The notes beneath the pieces were generated by a model. That model saw only the letters and a program-made list of their open reading frames with translations. It was not told the DNA's origin and searched no databases. A DNA stretch of 64,000 bases from Eublepharis macularius (lineage: Eukaryota; Chordata; Lepidosauria; Squamata; Eublepharidae). Shown here piece after piece: positions 22,201 to 31,556 of the stretch (its first letter is position 1; the number at the start of each line of letters is the position of its first letter). The stretch covers positions 62,697,766 through 62,761,765 of the forward strand of contig NC_072801.1 in NCBI RefSeq assembly GCF_028583425.1. Reading direction: 5' to 3'. The translations under genes were made by a program, and so were the position numbers.

Positions 22201-23103
22201 GTCGAAGCGTTTCCTTGTAAGCGCAACAATGCAGCCACCACAGCCAAACTACTGTTTAACAATGTTTTTTCAAGATGGGGCATTGTGAGAGTCATGGACT
22301 CTGATTTAGGCTCACACTTTATCGGAGAAGTCACCCAGGAGCTTTGCAAGGCGCTAGGCATCCAGCAACGCTTCCACATAGCCGGCCAACCTCAAGCTTC
22401 AGGCGCCATAGAAAGAACCAACCGGACCCTCAAGGAGGCTCTCCGCAAGATGGTTCGCTCCTCCGGGAGAGATTGGGATGAAAAACTCCCCATAATCCTA
22501 ATGGCCATCAGAGGCACCACCGCAGTGCACGGGCTCACACCCCATATGGTAATGACAGGGCGAAGAATGCAGCTCCCGGAAGCCTTCTGGCTAGATACGC
22601 AGCTCCCTTCTGATATGCAGCCCATAGTGATTAATGACGCTTGGGTCCAGGACCTGCTCTCATCCATACACGCCGTCCACATGCAAGTGGCCCAGAAGTT
22701 GGGCACAGCTCAGAAAGATATGGACCGCAAATTAGGATGGGTCAGGAACCCAAGGCAGTGGGAGGAAGGACAGCTCGTTCTGTACAGGAAGTTCTCGCAA
22801 AAAGCGCATTCACTAGCAGCCAAATGGCAAGGCCCGGTCCCCATCACGAAAAGAGTCTCCCCAGCCGTCTATCAGGTAGCTATCCAGAGGAAGACAGGAG
22901 GCACTTGGCTAAAATATTTTCATGCCTCTCAATTAAAGGAATGGAAAGGGAAGCCGCTCCAAACCGCCCCTCCTGTGTATGACCCTGGGGGAGCCGCCGC
23001 CAGCCCAGCCCCCCTCTGCCCAGTGATTCGCCAGACATCCCTTCACCCTGGGCCAGAGATACCCTGTGTCCCCTTAGACCAGACCTTTGTAGCTCTAGTA
23101 TAA
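19264..23103 (+). CDS. pol: retroviral Pol (protease, RT, RNase H, integrase)
   Basis: Counting from the Met at 19291, about 1270 residues are open. Protease: LLIDTGAS at about 34-41. RT: TPQGFHSSPS and the catalytic YVDD at about 340-343. RNase H: FCDGSS near 645, IYTDSD and the later HVKGHQ. Integrase: an HHCC zinc-binding module from about 877 (HEQGH, CLSC), then the D-D-E core with IDFIGPLP, VMDSDLGSHF and IERTNRTLKE. It is made as part of Gag-Pol because no separate start is expected. The domain order is standard for orthoretroviruses. Confidence 0.93.
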   Translation, partial: GRPESQSPSVGIVAKPKPDPWGRPTVKAGIGTPGEKKKPATLLIDTGASLNILRPNLVTKGTQTPTTMQLAGFGGGMQESPVWQDIPLSVGNLATRISACANRGEDDGLLGMPFFRAEGLTIDLANGLLWRIPGGPDFVNAVHRCAALKAPLPLAPITGDPWVQDFPEVWVTDKAKCGIVKGACVLIEGKDPPPQRQYKYPAEAEAGIAKTIEGLLEWDVILPMQSICNAPLWPVLKADGVTWRMTVDFRALNATTPPVAPVVAKYNEILTAIAAGSRFYSVIDLANAFHSIRLHESCWYKFAFTFRGQQYAFKRTPQGFHSSPSICHAHVVQMWERLQPSSRPHILSYVDDILVHAPTEELARQITREVLELLRETGFKASREKAQLVQTSVKYLGLTLGPEGRTPDAQRMEVISKLPAPTDVPSLRALLGTFNFSRDFIESFADKARPLYALLKKNTPWEWGPDQQTALAELKHSLAAAPALAHPDVTQPFFIQLAVSDKSIGATLTQQQAGTARVVAYASRNLTAVETKFSPCEKTCLALVWSLTHWEFIIGGSRTIVQTTHTPLKYILSGKIQDGQVSNARIAQWTLALVNRGVEFKKETTEPPAPYGLLVTGTEHECPLEPPPQVVWPVTWGVPLEEARLNGFTCWFCDGSSFHVGGSPRTGYGAVRVSDACTLKGPARPHSSQAAEVQALLAVLEFEPPESPLAIYTDSDWTAKAATVWLPVWQNQGWRASDGKPVAHLQLWQQVAALLQSRSGPTQVTHVKGHQKTNSETAYWNDQADLAAKAAATENAPLPEPATDFPLHPVTTRAQARSQARGTAGTLDLAQLQLSDPEVADLLTAGRDQTGRLMIREEEGIVWAVDTAGERHWVVPLEVRADLIQFVHEQGHRGKDLTLERVKEVGWWPGMRTEVAQWVDNCLSCAMVNADPTGPRAPLQHQRIDGPWARIQIDFIGPLPPTPCGNRYCLTVIDPFSKWVEAFPCKRNNAATTAKLLFNNVFSRWGIVRVMDSDLGSHFIGEVTQELCKALGIQQRFHIAGQPQASGAIERTNRTLKEALRKMVRSSGRDWDEKLPIILMAIRGTTAVHGLTPHMVMTGRRMQLPEAFWLDTQLPSDMQPIVINDAWVQDLLSSIHAVHMQVAQKLGTAQKDMDRKLGWVRNPRQWEEGQLVLYRKFSQKAHSLAAKWQGPVPITKRVSPAVYQVAIQRKTGGTWLKYFHASQLKEWKGKPLQTAPPVYDPGGAAASPAPLCPVIRQTSLHPGPEIPCVPLDQTFVALV

Positions 23104-24718
23104 AAGAAACAGCAGAATATGTAGATGTAGATGTGAATGTCAAAAGTTTTTCCAGTTCTATTCTTTAACTTCATTAGGCGGGCCCCACAGTTGGGACCCT
23201 TGGGGAAGACACGGCAACCAAAGCCAAATAGGACCACCACCGAAAGTGATTCTTAATTGGATTTTAAGCCGCATGTTCGGAAAAAAATTGCACAGGCAAA
23301 AGGGATTTGCTGTGTGTGAAAGTGGTTGGAGAGGCTTTAGCCCAAGAGTGAATGCATTTCCAATATTGGAGACACACCAATAAAGGTGATCTCTGTATTT
23401 GAAAACATTTCACCCGCCGTGCTGGTGAAGATCCCGCATCTACGTAGATTCGGGGTCTCACCTGCCAGACCCACGCTTTCGCATGATGGTCGGCTTTGGC
23501 TTTGAGGGCCGTGCCTCCCCTGGAAAAGGACCCCCAGATAGCCCAACATCCCTCTTTTACTAATGTTCATATTCGTCATGGTGAGTTGCTATACGGCGCC
23601 ACCATCTAGTACGCTTTAGTGCAAAGGTAAAAGACCCGCCAGTATTTTGTAAATATGTGCCCTCTGGAATGTGTTATTGAGGTGCGTTCGCTACGCACAA
23701 GGGGCAGCGTGCCTCATTTACATAGCCAGAATCCCCCGCGCCAAGATGACCCCCAAATAACCCAGACCCAGTGGCGCCGGCAGATCTCGGCCGCCTCCGC
23801 CACTTTTCAATAAATGCCGCCGAGCGCCCTCGGCTCCACTTCGGCCCTTTCCGCCAGCAGCCGCCCGCCCCACGTAATCTTTTCCCTTGCACGTACCGTA
23901 TAAGGGAAAAGAAGGGGGGGAGACATATTGAAGTTATAATGAAGCCCTGCCAGGCCTTCCAAGTGAGGGCAACCTGAAAATAACCCACACCCGTGTGCTT
24001 TTGCTTTGTGTGTTTCTTTCTTTTAACATGAAAATGGGGCCTCCCGAGGGAGTCCCTCCAAAAATTGATCCTAGGAAAAAATGGTCCGCTGAAATACATA
24101 CATGAGGTCCTGCAAAAAAGCAGAGGGAAAAAGGCAAAGCAAAAGCAAACCATCATAAAACATACCTTCAACCCTAACCTCATCTACTTAAAAATTATTT
24201 TAGAAAAATAGAACGAAGGTCTCCTTTAGCAGCAACCCTTATAGTTAATGGAAACCGCTCTCTAGTTTTTTTTCTTTTTAAAACGGCAAGGCCAGGCCAA
24301 GCCGGACCGATAGCTCTCAGCCCGCAAAATAAAAATAGCCCGCCACCGAGCAAGGGGCACCTGAAGGCCACATAGTCTAGGCACCCAGGGACCCCTGGGG
24401 CGAGTTTGCATAACCCCGCCCAACGTACAGCCGACCCTTGCTCGACGAAAAGACGTCCCCTTTGAAATATACATGCTTTAGGAAGAAGCCCCCGCACAGG
24501 AGTTCCCCAGAGCAACAAGCTGGAAGGCTCGCTTAGTGCCTCTGGGACTTCTCGTTCGAACCCCGCCTAATAAACAGTGCTGGCAGAAAAACGCCCTCCC
24601 TTTTTCCCCACTTCACTTCATTCATTTATTTTGCTGCAACAAACTCAGGGAACCTGTACTTATATCCGCAGGTCTCCCCAGGATATTTTCACCACAAAAG
24701 GAAAAGGAAGGCCAGGAG
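23104..24718 (+). other. 1.6-kb retroviral pol-env spacer with no recognised gene
   Basis: Simple retroviruses usually overlap pol and env; here they are 1.6 kb apart. No plus-strand frame longer than about 70 codons lies within it before env. Two minus-strand open frames (169 and 107 codons) have no recognisable domain. Possible splice acceptors (ccgcag, ccccag) lie at 24668-24681, just before the env signal peptide. It may hold RNA control elements or captured sequence. Confidence 0.5.
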
Positions 24719-27106
24719 ATGAGGCACCTGGCTACTCTGTGTTTGCTCGTGCTGGCAGCCACCCTAATAGAGGGACGCCCGTCCAAATTAATGCCCTACC
24801 CCCACTGGAGATGCATCAATACCCTAGCAGAAAATGAAATGATGGTCTGCAAAGTTGTGCAGCAGATTAATATGACCACCCCCATGGATCGCACTAACTT
24901 CCGCAGTTGTGAAGAGCAGTGGATCCGACCCCCAGAGCTTGTTATTTTATGTGTGGGAGTCAAAACCATGTCCCAAGAATTAGTATGTTACTCGCCTACC
25001 GATACAGTTTCACCACTCGCTCCGATTCCTTGTATGTTTCTTCCCCGTATCAGGCCAGCCCCCACCGCAGTCCCGGTGGTAGACAAATATACCACCCCTG
25101 CCAATTTCGAAACCTCGCCATTTGTCACTGAGGCTTTCGGACCATACTGCGAAGTTATTTTAGTGTCGGCCGCAGTATGGAAGGCAGGGGACCCCTTTAG
25201 AATGACCATCCTACTAGGCACTAATACCACTGAATCTGCATCAGTCACTATCACGCCCCCTTCAGGTGCAGTTCTCTCCTTTGCTATAGAACGCTGGGAG
25301 AACCTGACCTGGATTGTTAAGGAGGAAGACCTAGCCAAACATGGCCCACCCGATTGGATACTGGTTCAACAGACGCCCGAATGCCAAACCAAGCCCCTAG
25401 TAGAGAAATTTCACCGGCTTGGGCTGCTCTTTGTAAATTTGACTCATGAACCAGGCAATTATTCCCTGCTGATCCGGACCCAGGAGACCCACACCATCCA
25501 AATTGACCCTTTGATTGCTAGCAATGAACAATTAAGCCAAGGCGGCACGCATATAGTGGGCTCCCATGTTTTGAAAAATGACATTCGAGAGAGAGTTCTA
25601 GTCCGCCCGCAAATGTCTTTAAAAGAGATCCGCATAGACTTAGCTGAGCTAAATGTAACCCAGAGGCTGCCGCAGTGCGCTCCCTATCTGGAGGCCGGTA
25701 GCAAGGGTTGGAATGCATGGCTACAACTGTGGATCGATCCCTCCCCCTCTCTCTCGCGTGCCAGACGAAGCATTGCCGACTGGACTGCTCCTGCAGCCGG
25801 AGGCTTAGCAATCATGGATTCGGTCAATATTGAGACTCTCGCTAATAAGTTTGCCCATGTCACGACTAGCATCTCCGACTTAGGTAAACCGGTGGTGCAG
25901 TCCCTAAATTCCATTTTGAATGGGCAACACGAGATCAGCTCCATTTTAGTTAACTGGGAGAGTCAAATTGAAAGAGATTTTTCTCTGCTGCTCAAGGGAA
26001 CACAGTCTTTGGAACGCAACGTGTCAATAGCCATGGCATGTATGCAAGCCCAACAATTAAATCAGGCTGTGGCCATGGGGCTAATTCGGCAAGCCACAGA
26101 CGGGCACTTGCCCCTGGAAATTAAAAGATTGATTATGCCCAAATTGTCACCCATAGAACTGGAGCTTGAATCCTGGTGGTCTCTTGTAAATTCCTCCTTC
26201 TCACCGACCACCCAGGAGCTTAAATTATTTTTATTAACGGCCAGTGCGCACGAGTCATTCCATGTGTATCCAGTCGTGCCTCTGGGACTCCAAGTCAGCG
26301 ACACCGAAGTCCTCTACGCCCGCCACCCTGACCATTGGGCCCGCTTCACCCCGACCGGATGGCAGCTCGTCAGCCTCCAAGGGTGCCAGCATCGAGACCA
26401 GACCGGCTTCATTTGCCAGGACCAAGCCTTTGCACCTCATCACCCCTGTGTAGCCCCGCAAGTCGACGCCCTCAATGAATGCTCTTTCGAGGTCATCCGG
26501 GAGAACAGCTCCGCTGTGGTCTACCTTGGGAAAGGATGTTCCTGCGTGCGAACGGCCTGCGATTTTGTGATCCTGAACTCGTTCCAGCTTAAGCCCGTGA
26601 TCCCGGGAGTCAACCGCTGCTTCTGCAACCTGTCTTCGGTGGCAGCCTGCGACTTCACCTACACGGTACCGGTCTGGACCCAAGAAGAGATCCTGGTGGC
26701 ACCCTCCATCTATCGACATGTGAAGCCCATCTCCCTTGGCATCGGTCTGGAGCTAATCCACGAGCTCCTGGCCCACCCGCAGCTCCACCGCACCCTCCAG
26801 AGCATCCAGAGGGACGGGGACACCACTGCTTTGGTTGTGTCCCACAACGGAAAGGAGATTTTGGATCTTGCCCAGCAGATTAAGACCACCGGCGAGCATT
26901 CGTGGTGGGAGACCCTCTTTGGCTGGAGCCCCACTGCCACTGGAATTTACAATTTGGCTTTGCACCCGATCGTTGTTATTTTGGCCTTTCAAGTTTTGTT
27001 ATGTGCCTCACTACTTTATTTGGGCTGTTGGAGCCGCCGACAGCTCCAGCAACTCCAGCTGTCTTACCGCTTGGATCACTATAACCCCGACCTTCTTCTG
27101 CCTTAA
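24719..27106 (+). CDS. env: retroviral envelope glycoprotein
   Basis: From the Met at 24719, 795 residues are open; the frame extends upstream another 61 codons. A signal peptide (HLATLCLLVLAATLIEG) starts the protein. The surface subunit has several N-glycosylation sites and ends at a furin-type RARR near residue 350. The transmembrane subunit has a heptad-rich stretch, a Cys-rich middle (CSCVRTACDF, CFCNLSSVAACDF), a WWETLFGWSPTATG motif before the anchor, and one hydrophobic helix (IVVILAFQVLLCASLLYLGC) followed by a short tail. The gammaretroviral CX6CC and immunosuppressive motifs were not seen. The long ectodomain resembles epsilonretroviral envelopes more than gammaretroviral ones. It mediates entry and would be made from a spliced mRNA. 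Confidence 0.85.
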   Translation: MRHLATLCLLVLAATLIEGRPSKLMPYPHWRCINTLAENEMMVCKVVQQINMTTPMDRTNFRSCEEQWIRPPELVILCVGVKTMSQELVCYSPTDTVSPLAPIPCMFLPRIRPAPTAVPVVDKYTTPANFETSPFVTEAFGPYCEVILVSAAVWKAGDPFRMTILLGTNTTESASVTITPPSGAVLSFAIERWENLTWIVKEEDLAKHGPPDWILVQQTPECQTKPLVEKFHRLGLLFVNLTHEPGNYSLLIRTQETHTIQIDPLIASNEQLSQGGTHIVGSHVLKNDIRERVLVRPQMSLKEIRIDLAELNVTQRLPQCAPYLEAGSKGWNAWLQLWIDPSPSLSRARRSIADWTAPAAGGLAIMDSVNIETLANKFAHVTTSISDLGKPVVQSLNSILNGQHEISSILVNWESQIERDFSLLLKGTQSLERNVSIAMACMQAQQLNQAVAMGLIRQATDGHLPLEIKRLIMPKLSPIELELESWWSLVNSSFSPTTQELKLFLLTASAHESFHVYPVVPLGLQVSDTEVLYARHPDHWARFTPTGWQLVSLQGCQHRDQTGFICQDQAFAPHHPCVAPQVDALNECSFEVIRENSSAVVYLGKGCSCVRTACDFVILNSFQLKPVIPGVNRCFCNLSSVAACDFTYTVPVWTQEEILVAPSIYRHVKPISLGIGLELIHELLAHPQLHRTLQSIQRDGDTTALVVSHNGKEILDLAQQIKTTGEHSWWETLFGWSPTATGIYNLALHPIVVILAFQVLLCASLLYLGCWSRRQLQQLQLSYRLDHYNPDLLLP

Positions 27107-27526
27107 GGGTTGTTCTTGGCGCCCTCCTTTAACCCTTGTTCATTTGCTTATGTTGTTATGAACTATGATTATGTTTTACTATGTGTACGGATCCTGCACC
27201 AGCCCCATGGACGCTTTGCTGCTGGACCCCGCTCCAAGGCCCTCGTGTGGATTAGGGGGGGGACCTGTTTCTCTGCCTCCCAGCACACGGCCCGCCTACG
27301 AACAAACGCCAGCAGCGCTTCTTCCATGAGGACTAGAACTGTGTACCTGAAATCCTTCTCGCCACCCACCGACCCTGCTCTGCGGATTGACGCAGACAGA
27401 AAGGGGGGGTGGAAGTGTGTTTTGGAACACATGGACTAAGTTTGCTTGTTTCTGTAAATATGCAACCCAGTCTAGCAGCTGTACTGCAGACTGAGCCGTC
27501 TGTGATCTTTGTAGCTCTATTGTTTT

Positions 27527-28240
27527 ATGAATTTCTTCCCATTGCTTTTTATGAATTTTACTCCCATGAATTTAGCCCCGAACTAGTCCCTCCCTCTATT
27601 TGCTGCAAGTGCGCCCATGATCTTCCCATGAACTGGGACCCTTTTATCACCCCCTATTAACTTTATCCCTATGAATTTGATTTTAACCTTATGAATTGCC
27701 TTTTTAACCTGACTCCCTCCGCCGAGGGAATTCTAGCCTATTTATCATTTTATGAATTTGGTTTTAATCTGACTGTATGCATTGGTCTTTTAATTGCAAA
27801 GTTTATTTTTCTGCCCCCTATGAGCCCCTCCGCCGCTTACCCCTCATGAATTGTTTCCCCGCACTTGCTTTTACTATTGCTGCTTTTATCTATGAAATTG
27901 GTTTTAACTTCCTGAATTATGGTTTTAATCCTATATACGTATTTATGGTTTTAATCGCCTATGAATTGTTCCACCCTCTATGAATTGATGTATGCCTGAC
28001 TTGCACTTTCTCACCTTATATGAATTATTCCCTCACCTATGAGTTATTTTTGCATTCATGAATTGTATCCATGAATTGCCTTTGCTTTTAATCCTATGTC
28101 TATGAATTAATCCATGTATATGAATTGCTCCTGGTTTTTAGTGCTTTTAATCCACCATGAATTACGTATGAACTACCTTCATCCATGAATTAATCAATGT
28201 ACACAAATATGAATTATTGCTATTTATATGCATGAATTGC
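27527..28240 (+). repeat. irregular ATGAATT repeat array in the retroviral 3' region
   Basis: ATGAATT occurs at least 18 times in about 715 bp on the plus strand, with variants (atgaact, atgagtt), and alternates with ggttttaat/cttttaatcc phrases. The spacing is irregular (about 15-80 bp), as in an old minisatellite or a cluster of binding sites. It lies between env and the polypurine tract and has no coding sense. The flanks 27107-27526 and 28241-28504 hold no recognised gene. Confidence 0.85.
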
Positions 28241-28504
28241 TCATTGCTGCCTGTATCACTATTTATTTTGACGATTGCACTTAGCACACCCCCTGGTGTG
28301 AACCCAGAGACCTGCAGCCCATTGGCTGATCTAAATTGCACTTATTCGGTTAGGTGGTTCTCCAAACTAAATTTTTGAGTGACGCCTCCTCTCCCTTCCC
28401 TTCCCACTCCTTTTCCGCTCGAAGCTCGACCACCGGACATTGCCGACCACCTCGCCTTTGAAGTCAAGTTCGGAGACCCGCGCGCCTGACGTCACGGGGT
28501 CTCC

Positions 28505-28515
28505 GAGGGGGGGAA
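28505..28515 (+). promoter_or_regulatory. polypurine tract
   Basis: gaggggggga followed by a, two bases before the 3' LTR start, fits the plus-strand primer of retroviral reverse transcription. Confidence 0.75.
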
Positions 28516-28516
28516 T

Positions 28517-29908
28517 TGTTGCCAAGCAGGCCCCCTCCCCTGCTTTAAGGCCTGCCATGAACTGTGTTAAAGTTTCCTGCGTTACTGTTTCACTGCTGCA
28601 CAAAGATTGCTTTGCACGTGTGTGCTCTGATACACGTGTCAGTTTCCTGCCTGCGTGTCAATTACCCTGCTGCTGTAATAGACTGTGTAGTTTACTGACT
28701 CCATGTTTGGATAACTGCACAAAGGACTCTCTTTCTGGGCAGCCCTGCCCTGACCTGTATCTGGAATTCCCAGTGTGTGTTTGGACTCTGTTACAAGTGT
28801 GCCCCGTGCCTGCATTGCCATCTGCCATGGACCGTGCCTGTTCCTTGCCTTGGACTGTGTTTTAAAGTATTGTTCCCCCTGCCTCCATGGAAGCCTGCCT
28901 CATATGGGCCCAAGCCGCTGCTAGCAGCCGGGCGCCTGCCGGGGAAACCTCCAGCGAGCCTGGCTAGGCGCTCCCTGGTCAGTTCCCGCCTGGAGCCTCC
29001 CGCGGGTCGGTCCCCAAGCTTGCCCTCGCTACCGGGCAGCCTGCTATCCAGCCCCAGCTATGCCCAGCCGGCATCCATGTTCTTAGGCAGCCGGAAGACC
29101 CTGAGAGGAAGACTGCTTTGGGAAGCCATTTCGGCGAAGCGGGCACACCATGTCCGCAGCGAGAGCCCCTCGCCCCGCTCTGCATATCTTAGGAGCCGCC
29201 CCGGAGAAGAACTAAGTGCTGACCATCCCAAGCACTTAGAGAATGCATCTCAAAGAAACCTCCGCATTCCAGAGCTGATGACATCAGGACAAGCCCTGTC
29301 CGCTGGAACATCCTTTCAGCCCACTTGGATTTCCCCCCTCCCTCTTTTGTCCCCTCTTCCTGAGGTGTCACTTATCACAATCTGATTACTAAAGTGGCCC
29401 ATCCAAGCCATTCAGTAGCCCATTAGACCCTTTGTTTTAATCTGTGAGAACCACCAAGTACAGCACCAGCCCCAGGGTACGTTTTGGGGTATTTAAGCCG
29501 GCCTCTCAGACCGCATGGTGCGCGTGCCATCCTATCCAGACTTCCTTGCTGTCCGTCTGTGGTTCCAGTGCTGGCATTGGACCACCACCCTCGCTGCTGT
29601 GTCTCTGCTTCGCTCCAGGATAAGTGAGTATTCCCCCTATCATCGTTGGGAACCAGCTAATGCGAACGTCTCTGTATTTCCTACTCTGTATTTCTTAGAC
29701 CTTGTATGTTCTCTTGTATGCTTGTGCAAGTTTAGGCTTACGCCACACTAAATACACGTGTTTGGAACTTATTTGTTGTCTGCCTCTTTTTCACTAGAGT
29801 GTCTGGGATCGGGACCTCCGTATACATAGGTTATGATCCGCGCTTAATTTTAAGTTACAGACTGCTATAGCTAATTCCCCATTATAATAAAGAGCAGTTC
29901 TGGTAACA
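28517..29908 (+). repeat. 3' LTR of the endogenous retrovirus
   Basis: 1392 bp with TG and CA ends, about four differences from the 5' LTR. It is followed by GGTG, the second copy of the target duplication, and then by the remainder of Myb gene 1 exon 2. Confidence 0.95.
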
Positions 29909-31374
29909 GGTGATCCAGGAGTTGGCACATACAGGTGGGTGTCATGAGGAGTGTTATTGCATTATGCAGCATGAAAATAGCCATTCCCTTCCCCCCCCCT
30001 TTGGTGATGTCATCCAAGTTTTAAGCACATTGTGCGCCAAAGGCTGCCCTGGCATAATGTCAGGTGGCAGATTCTTTAAATTTTGAATTCAACACAGACC
30101 AACATCAACTGCAACGTTACCATTTTCCAATTGAAAAAAAAGTCCCAAGAATACATGAGTCATGGAAAAGGTGACATCTTAGTAGTCTGAGAAGCAACCT
30201 CATCCAAAGCATCACAGCACCGTGGTCCAAACAATGAGTGCTTACCGTCCACCATTCATAGATTCAAAAAACTTTTTCTTACAGCAAAAATTTGTTTGAC
30301 CACACTTTACTGCAACCTCAAGACCGAGAAATTTCATTGTGTACTAAGTTTTCTCAAATCGCACTTCTGTTAGTTGGATACATGGTGGGCCAAAAAGATA
30401 AGGGCATGATACAGAACATTAGAGGGGAGTACATCTACTCTGCCATCACCTCTCCACCTCAATATCAAAGTGTTTTCTCTTTTTACCACCATGCAACAAA
30501 CTAAGAGAAATGTGATTCTTGAATGAGCAAGCCACAAATTTTATTACTTGGACCAAAGGGTGCTACTAGAATTATCGTTTGTTGCTCCCACACATACACT
30601 GCTGAGATCTTTCTCAATGTGGATCACCTTCAAATTAATCCCTCTTGTTTAAGTTTTTTTCTCCCACCTCAAGGAAGCCTCTCCAGACCTATGTGGTCAC
30701 CTATCCAGATAGGGATTATCTCAAAATGTTAAACCAATTTCTGACCCTCAGCGTTGGAAACATGCATAGCAACACTGGAGTGCATGTCTCAAACTGTGTT
30801 CTCAAATCTTGATATACTCAAACTTTACCACATTATTTTTTTTCATATTTGGAAAAAATTGTTGCAGTTCTGATTGGGCGTTTAGATGATGGTTGGATAA
30901 CACCTCTAAAAATGTAATGTTTTCCTATAGTTACAGAGGAGGTTGGGGATCGTCCGGTTACATCAGATTCTGCTCAAACGGCTCCATCCACCAGTACAGC
31001 GCCTGAGGCCGCCCCACCCCGCCAAGGAAGAACTCTTGATGACCTCTTTGCCTTGGTGGAGAGCATGGATGGGCGCACCTCTGCATCACGTGGGTTCATC
31101 TCTATAAATGTGCTCTGGAAAGCAGCCACAGGAAACAGTGCAACCGTCTAACAAATTCTTGTTCTGTTTAGTCAACAGCATCCAGAGACGTATGGCCACA
31201 TACGAGGGTCGTATGATGCGCTTTGGGCGGAGGCTGGACAACATCGAAAGGAGACAACGGGAGATAGAAGAATCCAGCTTGTCAGCTAGGGAAACTCATG
31301 GCCAACAAAATCAGTAATTGTAGCCCTGGCATGAGGCATCAATCTTTTCCCCCCTTGAGTTTCTCTTTAGTTTC

Positions 31375-31420
31375 AATAAACCAAGAACTGTTAACGTTAC
31401 CATTTGTCTCCATGTTTATT
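31375..31420. terminator. facing poly(A) signals of the two Myb genes
   Basis: AATAAA at 31375-31380 on the plus strand serves Myb gene 1, and AATAAA on the minus strand (31415-31420) serves Myb gene 2. The two transcripts should overlap by only a few tens of bases, a compact tail-to-tail arrangement. Confidence 0.7.
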
Positions 31421-31556
31421 GATGTAACAGCAGTCATGAGTAAAACAAGTATTGTAATTGAAAAACACACCTATGAAATACAAACCACAGTGTACCAGTG
31501 AAAATAGGGAAAGGGGACCATTGATTCAAACAGGAAAACATCATAGTCCTGGAATG

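Larger units (their letters stand above)
14363..29908 (+). mobile_element. endogenous retrovirus, about 15.5 kb, looks whole
   Basis: Two 1392-bp LTRs bound a leader, gag, pol, env and a long 3' region. The 4-bp target duplication GGTG lies at 14359-14362 and 29909-29912. Gag and pol share a reading frame with one stop between them, the read-through layout known from gamma- and epsilonretroviruses. Env has a furin-type site and a C-terminal anchor. The LTRs differ at about four positions (0.3%), mostly C/T or G/A changes, so the insertion is recent, roughly one to a few million years under typical reptile rates. All three genes are open, so no breaks were noticed. Class assignment is uncertain: class I/epsilon-like layout with some foamy-like Gag traits. 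Confidence 0.9.
13457..31317 (+). pseudogene. Harbinger Myb/SANT protein gene 1, coding exon 2 interrupted by a retrovirus
   Basis: Four exons fit by splice sites and phase: 13457-13799, 14247-14362 plus 29913-29934 (one exon split by the retrovirus), 30931-31089 and 31172-31317. Before the insertion this gave 261 residues. Residues 1-115 form a Myb_DNA-bind_4 type domain (FWKDDEVRALL, NTEQCRSKFKRIKGAFYDAL, FFAEMMRLW). The middle is acidic and Ser/Pro-rich. The C-terminus is a charged helix (MMRFGRRLDNIERRQREIEE), probably for self- or partner association. Harbinger Myb proteins bind the transposase and the element ends and help nuclear entry. AATAAA at 31375-31380 follows the stop. With 15.5 kb of retrovirus in exon 2, this copy is disabled. 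Confidence 0.8.

Noticed and set aside
23674-24183. Minus-strand open frame of 169 codons in the retroviral pol-env spacer
   Set aside because: No domain, opposite to the retroviral transcription direction, and composition looks random.
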